From: Cycas panzhihuaensis
Taxonomy: Eukaryota > Cycadophyta
Direction of reading: 5' to 3'
NCBI GenBank assembly: GCA_023213395.1
Contig: CM041465.1
Coordinates: forward strand, 197,291,741 to 197,355,740
DNA length: 64,000 bases
Below, piece by piece: positions 12,225-24,106 of the stretch (position 1 is its first letter; each line of letters opens with the position of its first letter). The notes below the pieces were generated by a model that worked only from the letters and a program-made list of their open reading frames with translations, did no database searches and was not told the DNA's origin. The translations under genes were made by a program, and so were the position numbers.

Positions 12225-14135
12225 GTTTGAAAAGTTTTTTTTTTTTTTTTGTTTGATGTTTTTAAATTTTTATGTGATGAGGTACTAATCTACCTAAGAG
12301 GCTTCTAATCTAGGATTCTAAGGCAAAGGGTCTTCAGGAAAGCTCTCGGTTGCTATCCTGTCTAATGGCACCTACCCACAAGTGGTAAATCAGGGACCTG
12401 ATATACTAGTACGTGAGCTCAAGGGCTCGATATACCTCAGTACATGGGCTACTAAGAAGGTCATAGGACCCCCCTGTTTGTTTCCCCACCTATGCTGGTC
12501 TTATGCTGAATGATAAATCTAGCGGTGAGAACTTACCAACCAAGGCACTCACCCCTCTAAGTCTAACCTGGTCTCCAAACTCTAAAAGATAGGGTCTCCT
12601 CCTTAGCTTACCATCAAATACACCTTATAGCTAATGACGTTCCTCATCCAATATAAGTAGGCTAAGGGCGTGTGCATGGTGGTAACTTTAGGGGTCCTAA
12701 CCATTCCCCTTGTAAGGCTGGAAATGAGGGTTCAATTTAGAAGTTATCTTTTTTAATGTGAGTTTCTTATATACAAGAGGTTCATTTTAATGAAATAAAT
12801 GAAATGAAAAAGAAATAAAGTAAATTAAAAGGATAAGGGTAGGTTTAGAGTGCTCTTGATGGGCCAAGCTTTGAGAGTTAACTTCTTCAACCTTCAAAGA
12901 GTAACACCTACACATGAAACATTACCAAGCACTTATTAGCCTTTAAAATTAGAATTGAACAACTAAAAGTAATAAGCCACAACCTAATCTAGCAAAAAAA
13001 CCTCAAGAAAGCTGAAAAATGCCTTTAAATCTTAAAAAATAAGGCTCAAATAGCTCAAATATAAGGGCCAAATTGAGTAGCTAATATCTCCTTAAAATCA
13101 ACTCTAAATTAAGCTTAGTTTATTTCTAAGCTATAGATCTCTACATTATTTTTCCAATGCTTTAAATGGTTCGAAAAACGGACACATGGTTGAGGAGATA
13201 TTATAAAAATAGTACATATACCTTTTTATGCCCAAAAACCAACTGAAAATGGGGTAAAGCCCCCTTTGGATTGGCCCCGGGTCACTTGTAGATACCACGT
13301 GATCACCTGTTGATGCTGCTAGGGGGATAATGGATGTGAAAAATTATTCAAAGGAGTTTATAACTTTTGCACAATCCAAAAATATTAAAACTAGTTCATT
13401 TAGGCTTAAAGTCCACCATTTAGTCAAAAGAAAACAGGTCATATGTAGCCTTAATGTAATCAAATGGAGGGGATAAAGTGGACTTGAAGCTATTTGAAAT
13501 ATGATTTAATGTGATTTAACTAAAGTGACAAATCATAAGATAAAAAAATCAAACTTTTTAATGTTTGAATATTGCACAGCATCAACGTGAAGTGCGCAGA
13601 CCCTACGACCCTGCTGAGGATGTGTGAGCTTGACAACACCCCAAACGACCACCAAATGTCACAAAATTTTAGAACAACAGCCAGATGGAGCTAATAGAAT
13701 AGATGGGACTCAAAAATATGCTCTGTACAGGTCACATGAAGCTGCTGAAGTTTTAGATCCTTCGTAGGCCCTATAATGAAGAACAAAGCCAAAAATAGCC
13801 AAAAACCTCTAAAAAACTCTTCTATTAGGCAATAAAAATGGGTGTGGGGCTGATAAAAACCCCAATAATGCTCCATCAAGCAAAAATCATGAATAATATG
13901 ACCACATCAAGCAAAAAACATGATTTTTCTCATGTTTTATTCAATAAAACTCATTAAAACCCCAAATGGATGCAAATGAGCTTTGAAATCTGTTGTGGGA
14001 GGCTGAAATCTCTCACAACCAGCAATATATGAGCTCTAACACTGCATAAAATCTTAGATCTTCCATAAAATATGAAGAAAATGAAGTCAAATAATCTTAA
14101 AATCACCAAAATACTCTAAAATAAGGCATGCTTCA
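12225..14135 (-). other. Copia E leader between PBS and gag
   Basis: These 1.9 kb carry no convincing ORF on either strand. There is a T-run at about 12236-12250. The segment 12330-12720 is richer in GC and has repeated phrases ('ctgatatactagtacgtgagctc', 'cgatatacctcagtacatggg'), possibly a fragment of other origin. The rest is AT-rich. Confidence 0.5.
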
Positions 14136-14147
14136 GCTCTGATACCA
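14136..14147 (-). other. Primer binding site, initiator tRNA-Met type
   Basis: The minus strand reads TGGTATCAGAGC, the standard plant retrotransposon site complementary to the 3' end of initiator tRNA-Met. It directly adjoins the LTR end (TG on the plus strand at 14148). Confidence 0.9.
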
Positions 14148-14520
14148 TGAGAAAATAGCAAGATCTAAATGCATGTGCCTGATTCGAGTATAATAATCTA
14201 AACATTCAACAAATCAAGAAACTAAACAAGCAACGATACGGGTGAATTCTCCACACCATAGGCTCTCTCTTGGGTAGAGCTTCTGTATTCATCAAAATTT
14301 GATATCAAGTATAAAGGTGCAGGGCAATATTGATAGCCATCTACCAAGATTACAAACCATTGTGATAGGCCGACTTAATGGCACAAGAGGTGGACCCGAC
14401 CTCACTATCCAATATGATTTAATTACATAAAAGGGTCCATTAATACATTATAATCATGAGTTTACATAGACAAGAAGAAATGGAGGAGATATCACAATGT
14501 TTTAGCAGAAGCCTTACCAT
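14148..14520 (-). repeat. 5' LTR of Copia E (outer end unclear)
   Basis: This is the sequence between the PBS and the left LTR of element C. Its inner end is fixed by the PBS. The outer end is set only by the start of element C and may be truncated. The partner LTR is not in the window. Confidence 0.6.
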
Positions 14521-14546
14521 TGCTATTTTGGCATTCTAGTCTCGCA

Positions 14547-14612
14547 CCGCTGCAAACTTAATGGTACCACGAAGTTTATCACGGTACCGCAAAGTTTACC
14601 GCGGTGCGATTG
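14547..14612. other. Iterated GTACC/AAGTTT module with inverted ends in the LTR
   Basis: Near-direct repeats 'ggtaccacgaagttta' and 'ggtaccgcaaagttta' sit between 'tcgcaccgc' and its reverse complement 'gcggtgcga'. Related pieces occur in LTR A (about 2073), LTR B (about 8090) and the internal divergent spacers (about 5675 and 33100-33190). Confidence 0.65.
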
Positions 14613-14701
14613 TTGCTCACTATTGTTTTCATCCACTAGTGTAATTTTCGCTCTTTTTGTAGAACTACCATGTGGATTAGTTGACATATCAGCCCTACCT
14701 A

Positions 14702-14740
14702 AACCCTAATCGCTCGATTAGGGTTAGGATGAGTATATAT
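14702..14740 (+). promoter_or_regulatory. LTR promoter: palindromic telobox plus TATA box
   Basis: AACCCTAATCG and CGATTAGGGTT (14702-14712 and 14715-14725) form a perfect inverted repeat with a 2-base centre. It contains the plant telobox AAACCCTAA on both strands. TATATAT follows at about 14734-14740. The right LTR keeps the arrangement (35640-35680). Confidence 0.7.
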
Positions 14741-17005
14741 CCCAAAAAGGACCTCATTTTACCCCTCTTGGCTATCCAACAACACTTCTGACTACTTCTA
14801 TTCTTCTCTCTCTTCCTCTCCTTTCATAGGTATGCCTGCAACGCTAGAGTTTTTTTCCATTCTAACCTAGGATTTGCCTGTAGCAACTTTGGTACGTGGC
14901 AGAGGACTCTTCATCTAGCATCTTCAAGTGAGATCTCCATGTTTCCCCTTCAGTTTTCATCAAGCAAGTTCCTCCTATAACATTGCCTTGCGAGATACGT
15001 TACAAACCCTACAAAATCTACCTTCTTCCACTGTTTGTAGGGGTAGATCCACCCCTAACATAGCCTAGTATGTACCTGTTGCTCTGGTTTTACATTTTAG
15101 CATAAATTTATTCCATTGAAACTTGTCTAAAAGTATACTATCCTCTCTTTTTTGTGTTTTTGCTGTAAATAGGCAATGTTTCTCCCATTTTTGGCTTTAT
15201 TACCTTAAGATTTCTCCCATTCTCTACTGGTTTCTCTTAAGAAATCTGTGGGAGAGGGTCCATAAGGATTAGGTGAATGGAGCTAAGGTAGGATCCTTCC
15301 CTCTTTGACCTACTCCCTAAGGGAAAACCCCTTCCCATCTTTTCTCTCTTGCGCCCGTGCTTCCCTTGAGTGAATTAGGAGTTTGTGAGACCAAATTTGT
15401 GTTGGATATCAGCGTACACAACCCTTTTTGCACTAGTTCCAAGTCTGCATGTTCTCCCGTTGGGCCCTCTTTAAGCCCCAAACATCATCCAGTATCCATC
15501 TGAACCCTTGGCAAGGCCAACGTGGTGATTCGCTACCCATAGCATCTTCGCTACTTAGGCAACCCTTCCACATCATATAACATTCGTTCTTGCTTGCTGC
15601 CCATAGGCTGTCATATAACCACTATACTTTTACATCATGAGGCTACGTGGAGGTCCACTTGTAAGAGGTTTGGCCATCCTAAGGCTGACCTCTCTTTCTT
15701 GCTTGGCATACATTATTTTCTTTAAAGGAGTACATAGTTGATTTGAGTAGTAGATTTAATAACCTAAGGTACAAAACTTTAGTGTTTATTTTATATCATT
15801 GTATGTATATTATCTTGCATGTTGCCAGCTTCTTCTTGGAAGGGAAAACCCTTTGTGACTGTAGGTTTACGAGAGCGTTTGTGGAGGGGAAGAACACACT
15901 AATCTGGGTAAGTCCTTGCTCTTCTTTCCTCTTTCATTTTCCACTTTCTTGTATGGTCTTTGGCTCTCTTTACTTTCCCGCTTTTTTTTTCCTTTACACG
16001 GGGAAGGTAAGGAAGCCCCTACTCCACTTTTTCTCTAACTACAGCTACGTATTTACTGAAGACAGGAGGGCATATGTGTCATACGAGTGAAGCTCCTCTA
16101 TCAACTGCATCACCTTTCTGGGTATGCATCATCTCCCTTCCTCCACCTCTTTCTTTTTGTACTTTTATTAGGCATCCATTTTCTTTGCATAATGAATCAA
16201 ATAAAAATAAAAAGGGTAACAAACCAATTTATTTGCATTCACCTTGCATATATGTGCTGCACGGTTACTTTTATAGAAAAAGGGACATAATAGGAATTGC
16301 ACCTCCCCTTTTTTCTTACCTAAACCGAAGTCACCTTTTAGTTGGACATCACCTTAGTATGCAAGCTTGAGTGCACATAAAACATTTTCTTTCCTTTCTT
16401 TTCTTTATCTTTTGTTATTAAAAAGGGAAAGAGAGAGAGGAAGTGTAGTTCCAGATCCCCCTTTGTGGACATACACAACGTCACATGTTGGCTATCTCTT
16501 TACCACACTCTACATATCCAACACACATAAGTCTTGTCATTCTTGACCAAGCATAATCTCCCTTAGCTTACATAGTGATAAGGATCCCTCTTTTTTTATT
16601 GCCTTTTTTGTTTATATCCACCTTAGGCTAATTAGCCTAAGGAGGGACTATCCACATTTGTTTTATACCCCTTTGCCTGTTGCACCTTATCCTATGTTCC
16701 TTCACTATAGGAACCCCCTTTTTGTGGGTCTCTCCTTCTCCCTTCAGGCCATCCAAAGGTGGGAGGACCTCATCCTTAGGGACTACTCGAGATACCTCTA
16801 AGTGTATCTCGCCCCTCAAAACCAAAGCGAAAGTTACTCCGAGGAAGATAGGCACCATTCACACATCCCAAACTCGTGCTCCGGCGTATGGATGCCCTGT
16901 GTGGTGTTCTCTTCTTCTTGTAAGATTCTATCTATACCCCAGCATTGGTTGTTGACCACCTTAACCCCTACTAAGTGTAGTGACCATCCCATAGATGTAA
17001 TTCCA

Positions 17006-17229
17006 CTAGAGACCATACTGGGGACCTGTTAGTAAGGGAGTTAGTCTTTCTGTCTTCTTGTTGGTGCTACTACCTTTTAGTAGCTTCCTCCTTTTGTTCC
17101 TTTTGCTGGGCAGCCCCCAACACGTACCTTACATTTGCCTCTCCATTTTTCTTCTAATACATTGGTGAGTCTTGTATACAACACTTCTCACGTCACCTAC
17201 GAAGTCTTCCCTTACTATTAGAAGATCCT
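17006..17229 (+). other. Element C leader between left LTR and gag
   Basis: This is the 224 bp after the LTR end. It begins 'ctagagaccatactgggg'. No standard initiator-Met PBS is visible, so the primer tRNA is unknown. Confidence 0.5.
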
Positions 17230-19365
17230 TTGTATCATCCCCTTTCATCGTCAGATTCTGATTCGACCATGGAAGGTTACTCTTTCGATTGGGCATACCA
17301 CGCTTATGCCCCTAACACCCATGAATTTCCTACCTCTTTCCCGGGGTCCACCCAAAAGGGTGATGACCCCATCTATTATCCGGGTGATCAACAACACCCA
17401 CTTGAGATCCATCCCTCTACTCACAGAGTGGAGATTCTGTCTTCTCTTGAGTTCTATCACCTAGGTGGTGATTCTTATGAGGAGCCTCCTGACGGGTCCA
17501 CTTCGTTAGAGGTTCCATCTACTTCTTACGATCATGTGGATACCCCTTCAACCGATGTGGTTGAAGCCCTTAATGCATGCTTTCGCACCGCTCACCTTCA
17601 GCCCTATCCTAAATGGTTTGAAGACGTCTTGCATGGTGAAGCATATTCTTCATCCATATCTATCCCACCTACAACAAGTGACCTGTTCGTCCCATTACAT
17701 CCGTACCATCTAGTTGTTACATCTATCCTAGGGATATCCGTTACATCCTCTACTTCTCTTTGTGGTTCTAACTCTTCTAGAACCACTTGAGGTATGTCTT
17801 TCTCCCAGCTTGGGGTTAGCATGCCTCTCCCTAGCCAAGCAAATACGCCACCACTAAATGTGGTGCATACATTTCCCGTTAGACCTAAGGGTCCTGTTTA
17901 TGCCTCTACCTCTAGTTATGTGGGACCTATTTTCACATGTGCTCAAACTCAACCTAGTGGTCCTTCCCTTTACGTGCCTCCAGGCTATACATCTCAGCCG
18001 TGGGGGCATGGTAAAGGGAACCACCTTCTTGTTTATGGGGTGGACCCTTTACACCTATATGGGGTCGCGCCACCCACGGTCAGCCCATATAGACAGAATC
18101 CGGTCCCTCACCCCTTGTTCCCACCATCCTGTGTAGCACCTTACATCGTGCCTTCACAAGGAGGCACAACTCCTTTTTAAGGCACCTACCCTCAAGCTCC
18201 TTTTCAATAAGGGGCATTTCCTCAAGGAGGGATGAGTCCTCTACCCCCACCCTCTTCTTGCTCTTTATCGTCCTCATCTTTTGCTAACCCTATGATCCAG
18301 ATAAGGGCATGACCCTTAATGGATTATAGATCAACACCCTTATCTATTAAGACGCTAAGGACCAACTTATCGCCTCATCCCCCCGAAGTTCCCAAATTCG
18401 ATGGGACTTCATTACAGGATCCAGCAGAGAATGTTTGTAGTTTTTCTATGGCATGTATAAACTACTGGGCCTATGATCATATCCTAATGAAACTATTCCC
18501 ATGGTCTCTTCAAGGCGATGGCCTCAAATGGTTCTATCGCCTGCCCGCTCACTCAATCTATTCATTCCAGTAACTCATGGATGAGTTCATCAACTATTTT
18601 GATGTAGCTCGTCCATTTGAAAGCAGAATGAAATCTCTCCTCTCGCTTAAACAAGGTCATGATGAGATGAATCATAACTTTGTGCGACAATTCCACGACC
18701 TCCTCCATTCCACCAAGGCTACTTTGCCCGAGGAATTAAAGAGAGACATCTTTGTTAATGCACTATGCCTTGAAGTCCATGTGGAAGTCCTTAAGATGGG
18801 GGCAACCACATGTGACTCTGCCATAGCGAAGTGCTTAGCACTTGAGGCTATTGAGATCTAGGCTAGACTCAAGAAGCCCCTAAAGTCCTCACAATGATGT
18901 GAGGCACCTCCGCCAGCTAAAGAAACTAAAACTTAACAACCTACTAGGTCTTCTTCCCACTCAACCAAGAAGACCTTGGACCCCCTTGCCTCTGCCATAC
19001 GTTCATTCGAATGTACGATGAAGGAACTTAAGCTTCAAGCTTCTTCATCACCTACATCCAACAAATCTATTCAATAAGCTTCCCAAGCTACTCCTCCTAA
19101 GGGTGGAAACACCCAGTCCTCTTAAGTGAGGAAACCTGATTCCTCACTTGAGAAGAAGTGGTGCTCTGTTCATGGAGAATCCTTTCATGACAATTTATAT
19201 TACCAGGTTCAACATCCTAGGGATGCCTCACAACATGACCCATCTCCTAAAGAAGCCTCAAGGCCTAACCTCAACCAACCTGTTCATAGAGATCTATTCC
19301 CAAGCATGGGGAGCGCGATCACAACTCTTAACAAAAGAATAATCAGAACTGGGGAAGATCTCTAA
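17230..19365 (+). pseudogene. Tat-like Gag
   Basis: A single reading frame is kept for 2.1 kb and broken by stops, so this was one long Gag. The N-terminal about 350 codons are Ser/Pro/Tyr-rich and low in complexity. The capsid-like retrotransposon gag domain lies at about 18319-18870: VPKFDGTSLQDPAENVCSF, LKWFYRLPAHSIYSF, then LMDEFINYF and MKSLLSLKQGHDEMNHNF. A CHH-type motif WCSVHGESFHDNLYYQ near 19160 resembles the Tat/Athila 'CxxH..GHxTxxC' knuckle with the last Cys changed to Tyr. The M at 17230 is the first in this frame after the LTR and is a plausible start. Gag would form the particle. At least seven stops plus a frameshift near 19380 make it inactive. Confidence 0.83.
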
Positions 19366-19397
19366 ATCTAGGCCCTTCACATGGTGAAGGGAAGGGC

Positions 19398-20290
19398 ATG
19401 CAGGGTTCATCTTCCTTCTCACATTCGCCTGATCATCATACCTCTTCATCTTCACGATCCTGGAACAAGGAAAAGAAGGTGATCCAGATGCTTGAGGCCA
19501 CCCCTCCATATGCCTTAACTTGGTCTCAAGCCACCAAAGAGGCAACTAGTGCCTCTTCATCTATCCTGCATTTTGATCCTCTTCTAGAAACCTCTTTTTC
19601 GGAAGTTCCTTTGCTTCCCAAGACTATCATTGTTTGCCTCGGTCGCTATGATTTCAGGAGAGCTCTTCCCCAACCCACAGTGAAGGGGAAGACCTTTTCT
19701 GTCATCAATGAGTTTCATACCATGGCCATCAGGATGTCCATTATGACATCTTGAGAAGTTGTCCTAAACATTGAACACTCCTTTTAGAAGCTTTAGGATT
19801 TGGTGACGCGCTCATTCACACTTTGGGTATTGCCCAAAGTCATGAGCTCGTCATTTCTTTCGATCCTAAAGATCTACCTCCTGCTAGTGAAAGGGAGCAC
19901 CAATGGAACTTTCCTTTCACTATTACTATCAATACATATGATTTCACTTTGCGAAGGACCATTGTCGATAATGGTTCTTCCGTTAATGCCATGCCCTTGT
20001 GTGTTATGCAAGAGCTTGGCATTTCTACCTTGAAACCTATTCCATGGCAATGCTAAGGCTATGATGGTAGCGAGAAGACTCTCTTAGGATTCATTCTGAT
20101 CCCCCTTACTCTTGAGGATAAGACTGCCCTTGCTGATATTATAGTCCTTGATGTAGACATCAATTACAATCTCCTTTTGGGTTGACCATGGCTCAATCAA
20201 ATGGGAGTCGTGTGTTTGACCCACTGGAGGCAACTCAAGTTCATCCACAATGGGCGAATGAGGGTTGTTTCTTGTGAACTCCCACCTACT
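19398..20290 (+). pseudogene. Element C Gag tail and aspartic protease
   Basis: The 19398-19754 segment is in a different frame from gag and encodes a linker (VIQMLEATPPYALTWSQA). The protease follows in a third frame from about 19823: FPFTITINTYDFTLRRTIVD, then the active-site block VDNGSSVNAMP with the catalytic Asp kept, and VDINYNLLLG*PWLNQMGVV with a TGA where Arg is expected (CGA to TGA). The retropepsin would cut the polyprotein. Frameshifts near 19380 and 19755-19823 separate it from gag. Confidence 0.82.
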
Positions 20291-21289
20291 AAATAATTTC
20301 GTCAAACTATCCAAGTGAGTCATGGTTATGTGAAGGGCAACAAGGGCCCTTCCACCCATGCTTCTGCTTGTACTATTGGTATTCCCAATTCATCTCATTT
20401 AGAAGGAGATCCTGCATCTTCATCTTCAAACCTTACCTATTTTGCTCCTATTGGTATTAGGAGCTATGGATACCTTGCCATATTTAGTGATGACGAGTCC
20501 AATGGCGAGGACGAGGACCTTCCTCACATTGTTTCCCTTCTTTGCATCAGTAGGAGACACTCTCCTTACTCTACGTCTCAACCTAGAACCTCTCTCATTA
20601 GAGAGACTGATCACTCCCTTGTATCACATGTTATTGCTTGTATTGATCCACCGATCCTTGAGTCTTCCCCTTCATCATCTCCCATGGGTGATGAATATGG
20701 GGAACATCCTTTCGCCCCTTATGAGGGGCCCCTTCCTGACTCCTCTATAGAGTCTCTTGGGGATGTTGGGTAGCCTATTGACCATCGTGGTCCCATCGCT
20801 CCCACTTCCTCTTGTGCCTCGTCTATTCGAAGTAAGGTCATCTACGAGATAGATTACTTCGAGGATGATGAGGCTCTACTTGAGCACTTAGTGGGCTCTG
20901 TGCCCAACCTTCCTTTCGGCCATCATAGACTTGGCCACTAGAAGGTCTTAGCGATTGGGTCCACCCTTGCCGACCTAATCCCATCTCCTGTTCTATCTCC
21001 TCTCGTTGACCTTGCCCCCCTTCATTTCGAGGAGGGAAATGCCATGTGCATGGGGGCAACCCAAGACATAGTCCTCGCCCCATGCAAGGTCATTAAGGTG
21101 GGGGCAAATGTTCTCATGATGAGGTAAGGGAATACTCCCTTTTGTCCAGGAGTTCCGAGATATTTTTGAGTGGGACTATTCTGACATGAAGGGAATTGAC
21201 CCATCCATTGTTACCCACAACCTTACCACAATCCTTGGTGCTCACCCCGTGCACCAGAAGTAATGCCCACTACACCCCAAACTCTCAGC
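20291..21289 (+). other. Protease-RT linker of element C
   Basis: Codons remain largely open in the protease frame to 20773, with an acidic Ser/Pro-rich stretch (FSDDESNGEDEDLPHIV). The frame then changes before RT. There is no known domain. Some Tat/Ogre elements carry an intron or long linker here; I see no convincing splice pair. Confidence 0.5.
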
Positions 21290-21968
21290 CGCCATCAGAA
21301 TAGAGGTTAAGAAACTCCTAGATGCAGGACTCATCACTTCTATCGACTACCCTAAATAGGTATCTAACATCATTCCCATTGCTTAAAAGAATGGGACCAT
21401 TTGGATATGCATTGATTTCCGTGATATCAACAATGCATGTCCTAAGGATAATTTCCCACTTCTGTTCATCGATCGAATCGCTGGTTTCGAAGTCATGTCC
21501 TTGATGGATGGCTTCTCCGATTACAATCAAATCCAAATCTCTCTTGAAGACCGGCATAAGACGGCCTTCACTACCCCATGGGGTACCTTTGCCTATAAGG
21601 CAATGCCCTTCGAATTGAAGAATGCAGGTGCCACTTATCAAAGGATGATGCACTTCATTTATCATGACCTTATCAACAAAATGTTGGAGGTCTTTATAGA
21701 TGATATGATAGGTCTCTCACGCGTTAGAGCCCATCGCCCTTTGGATTTATGAGCCATCTTTACGCAATGCTGCAAATACCATATAAGCCTCAATCTACTC
21801 AAATGCATGTTTGCCATTACTTCTGGCAAACTCCTTGGTTTCCTCATATCGAAACAAGGAATTCAAATCGACCCTGATAAAGTCAAGGTAATCCTTGACA
21901 TGCCACCGCCTAAAACTCAATGATAGATTAAGCCATTTTTAGGTAGGCTGAGATTCCTTAGGCATTTT
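21290..21968 (+). pseudogene. Element C reverse transcriptase
   Basis: RT motifs appear in order in one frame: IEVKKLLDAGLITSIDYPK, a stop in place of Trp, ICIDFRDINNACPKDNFPL, LMDGFSDYNQIQI, KTAFTTPWGTFAYKAMPFEL and the catalytic FIDDMI (YxDD type). LNLLKCMFAITSGKLLGFLI and GIQIDPDKVKVILDMPPPKT follow, then FLGRLRFLRHFLANF. The order and the 'FxxRNACPKDNFPLP'-like block are typical of Ty3/Gypsy. Both catalytic Asp residues of FIDD survive. Five or more stops are present. It shares its frame with the downstream RNase H and integrase. Confidence 0.88.
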
Positions 21969-22659
21969 TTGGCAAACTTCATTGTGAATGCCAAACCTCT
22001 TATTAACCTATTAAAGAAGGAAGCCCCATTTGTTTGGTCAGCAAAGGCCCAACAAGCTTTCGAAAGACTTAAGGAATCCATTACTTCCGCTTTGACATTA
22101 GTGCCCCCTCACTTTGATAGGCCTTTCACCCTCTATACCTCAGTGACTGATGAGTCCTTAGGTGCTATACTAGCCCAGGAGGATGATTTAGGAACCTAGA
22201 AAGACATTTACTTCATTAACTATACCCTCATGGCTGCTGAACTTAACTACTCTCCAGCCAAGAAGGAATGCCTCTCCTTGGTCTATGCGACCAAGAAGTT
22301 TAGGTACTACTTACTCAGAAACACTACTAAGGTGATCGTTCAATATGATCCCTTACATTATTTACTCACTCGTTCTGACCTGAAAGGTAGGACTGGTTGC
22401 TGGTCCATCCTCCTTTAGGAATTCGATCTCCAAATCATTAACAGGAAATTAAAGAAGGGGATGGTAGTGGCAAAACAACTTGCAGATGCCCCCATCCCTA
22501 ACTCGTTCGATGCTCCTGTTGACGACTCTCTTCTTGATGAGTATATCTTAACTATTTAGGGCACTCCTTCCCATCCACTCATTGGTAGTGAGTGGTATGG
22601 TAACATCGTGCAGTACCTTACTCAGTAACAGTATTGCCCAGAATCCAGTAACAAGGTTA
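21969..22659 (+). pseudogene. Element C Gypsy-type RNase H and tether
   Basis: This is in the same frame as RT. KPLINLLKKEAPFVWSAKAQ leads into LTSALTLVPPHFDRPFTLYT-like sequence and SVTDESLGAILAQEDD (first Asp region). NYSPAKKECLSLVYATKKFR follows with its Glu, then VIVQYDPLHYLLTRSD and FDLQIINRKLKKGMVVAKQL with ADAPIP. This is the RT-linked RNase H, separate from the second RNase H at 34169. Only about 250 bp separate it from the integrase zinc region, so no second RNase H sits in the usual Tat position. It is broken by stops near 22197, 22416 and 22557. Confidence 0.82.
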
Positions 22660-23851
22660 GGTCACGCATTTAGACTACCCCTAGGCAATACTTCTTTATA
22701 GATGAAGTATTGTACAAGAGATCCTTTGATGAGATCCTCCTCCATTGTATCACCTATGACGAAGTGGACCAGATACTCCGCAAATGCCACCATGGCATTT
22801 GTAGGGGCTAATCCATGGCCTAGAGGATCCTTCGTATGGGCTATTATTGGCCGACCCTCTTCAAGAATGCCCATGCCTACGCGTTGATATGTCGGCGATG
22901 CCAAGAGCACGCTGGCATCACCCATGTGCCCTCTGAGGCTCTTCATCCCATCATATCTCCATGGCCCTTCACCCAATGGGGTTTAGACCTCATCGGGGCC
23001 ATATCACCGCCCTCTTCATCGCAGCACAAGTTCATCTTGACTGCCACAGAGTACTTCACAAAATGGACAAAATCCATCCCTTTGATCACTACCCCTGGCA
23101 ATATGATAGCCACTTTCGTCTACCAGCATATCATTTGCTGCTTTGGGATTCTTGACATCTTGATCATAGATAACAGAACTCTTTTTTATAGCAAGGAGAT
23201 GGATGAACTTTATGAGAGATTCAAAATCTCTCACAAAACCTCTTCTCCTTATTACCCCCAAGAAAATGGTCAGGTTGAATCATTCAATAAAACTCTCATC
23301 AACATCCTAAAGAAAATTGTTACCCAATCTCAAAGGGATTGGTACCTCCAACTTCCTTCTGCCCTATGGGCCTATTGTACCTCCATCTGCACAGCTACGG
23401 GAATGACTCTGTTCTCCCTAGTCTACGGGACCGAGGCGGTACTCCCATTAGAACTGGAGATCCCCTCTTTACAAGTTTCTCTTCGAGGTTTTATTAATGA
23501 GGAGTCTATTCGTCAGTCTCGTCTCTTAGATCTTGAGCTTTAGATGAGAGACGTTTGGCCGCTTACCAGGTGAACCTTGCGTCTAAAGCCCATTCACAAA
23601 GGACTTATGATAAACACCTTTGTCCTCGTCCTTTGTATCCTAGGGACCAAGTCCTCAAACTGGAATATCTTCACGACCGCTTGACCAAATTCAGACCCAA
23701 ATGGGTTGGTCCCTTTGTCATTCTTAAGAGTCTTGATAATAGTGCCTATAAGATTGTCATCCTAGAGGGCCTTGAATTTGAGAAAGTGTTAATGGGAAAT
23801 TCCTCAAAAAATTCTATGCATGATCTCTTTACTATCTTTTCTACGCTCTAA
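22660..23851 (+). pseudogene. Element C integrase
   Basis: The zinc-binding part is CHHGICRG followed by GYYWPTLFKNAHAYALICRR with CQEHA. The open stretch 22836-23543 holds the core with all three catalytic positions kept: WGLDLIGAI (Asp), ILIIDNRTLFYS (Asp) and PYYPQENGQVESFNKTL (Glu). The SALWAYCTS and TGMTLFSLVYGTEAVLPLEL blocks follow, as in Tat and Athila integrases. After a frameshift near 23545 the C-terminal DNA-binding part reads DRLTKFRPKWVGPFVILKSL. There is no chromodomain. It is the best preserved coding region of element C and would insert cDNA into the genome. Confidence 0.9.
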
Positions 23852-24106
23852 AATGAGCCTAAACTACCATCTTAAGCATGTCTCCATTCCTCCTAGTCAC
23901 AGGCAGGATGGTAGCTTAGGGTGGCCTTCTTGTTCCTTTCAGGTTCCTCCCACGGAACCCTCTTTGTTCCCCTTCCTCAGAGGACCTTATCCTCCTATTT
24001 GGGCACATCCCCTAATTAGGACAATGCATTAGAGTGTTATTACTCTCTTGTCACTAGCTCTTCCTTTGCATATTCCACTATGCTCCTCTATGGACATGTG
24101 TGTCAC

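Larger units (their letters stand above)
10055..14520 (-). mobile_element. Truncated Ty1/Copia element E
   Basis: This is the 5' half of a Copia element on the minus strand. From right to left it has an LTR (14148-14520), a primer binding site, a 1.9 kb leader, gag, protease and the start of integrase. It ends abruptly at LTR B (10055), so most of integrase, RT, RNase H and the 3' LTR are missing from the window. If the composite inserted into it, the rest should lie left of the window. Confidence 0.8.
14521..17005 (+). repeat. Left LTR of element C
   Basis: It is 2,485 bp, running from 'tgctattttggcattct' to 'gtaattcca'. It matches 35485-37926 throughout. Shared landmarks are a telobox palindrome plus TATA box near 14702-14740, the block 'ggtccataaggattaggtg' near 15256, 'gggaaggtaaggaagcccc' near 16001 and 'ggccatccaaaggtggg' near 16748. 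The strand is pyrimidine-rich. Short ORFs inside are not conserved between the two copies. Confidence 0.85.

Noticed and set aside
14821-16370. Short ORFs within the LTR of element C (for example 15743-16090)
   Set aside because: They are partly mirrored at 36672-36929, but the frames differ in length and no domain is seen; they follow from LTR duplication.
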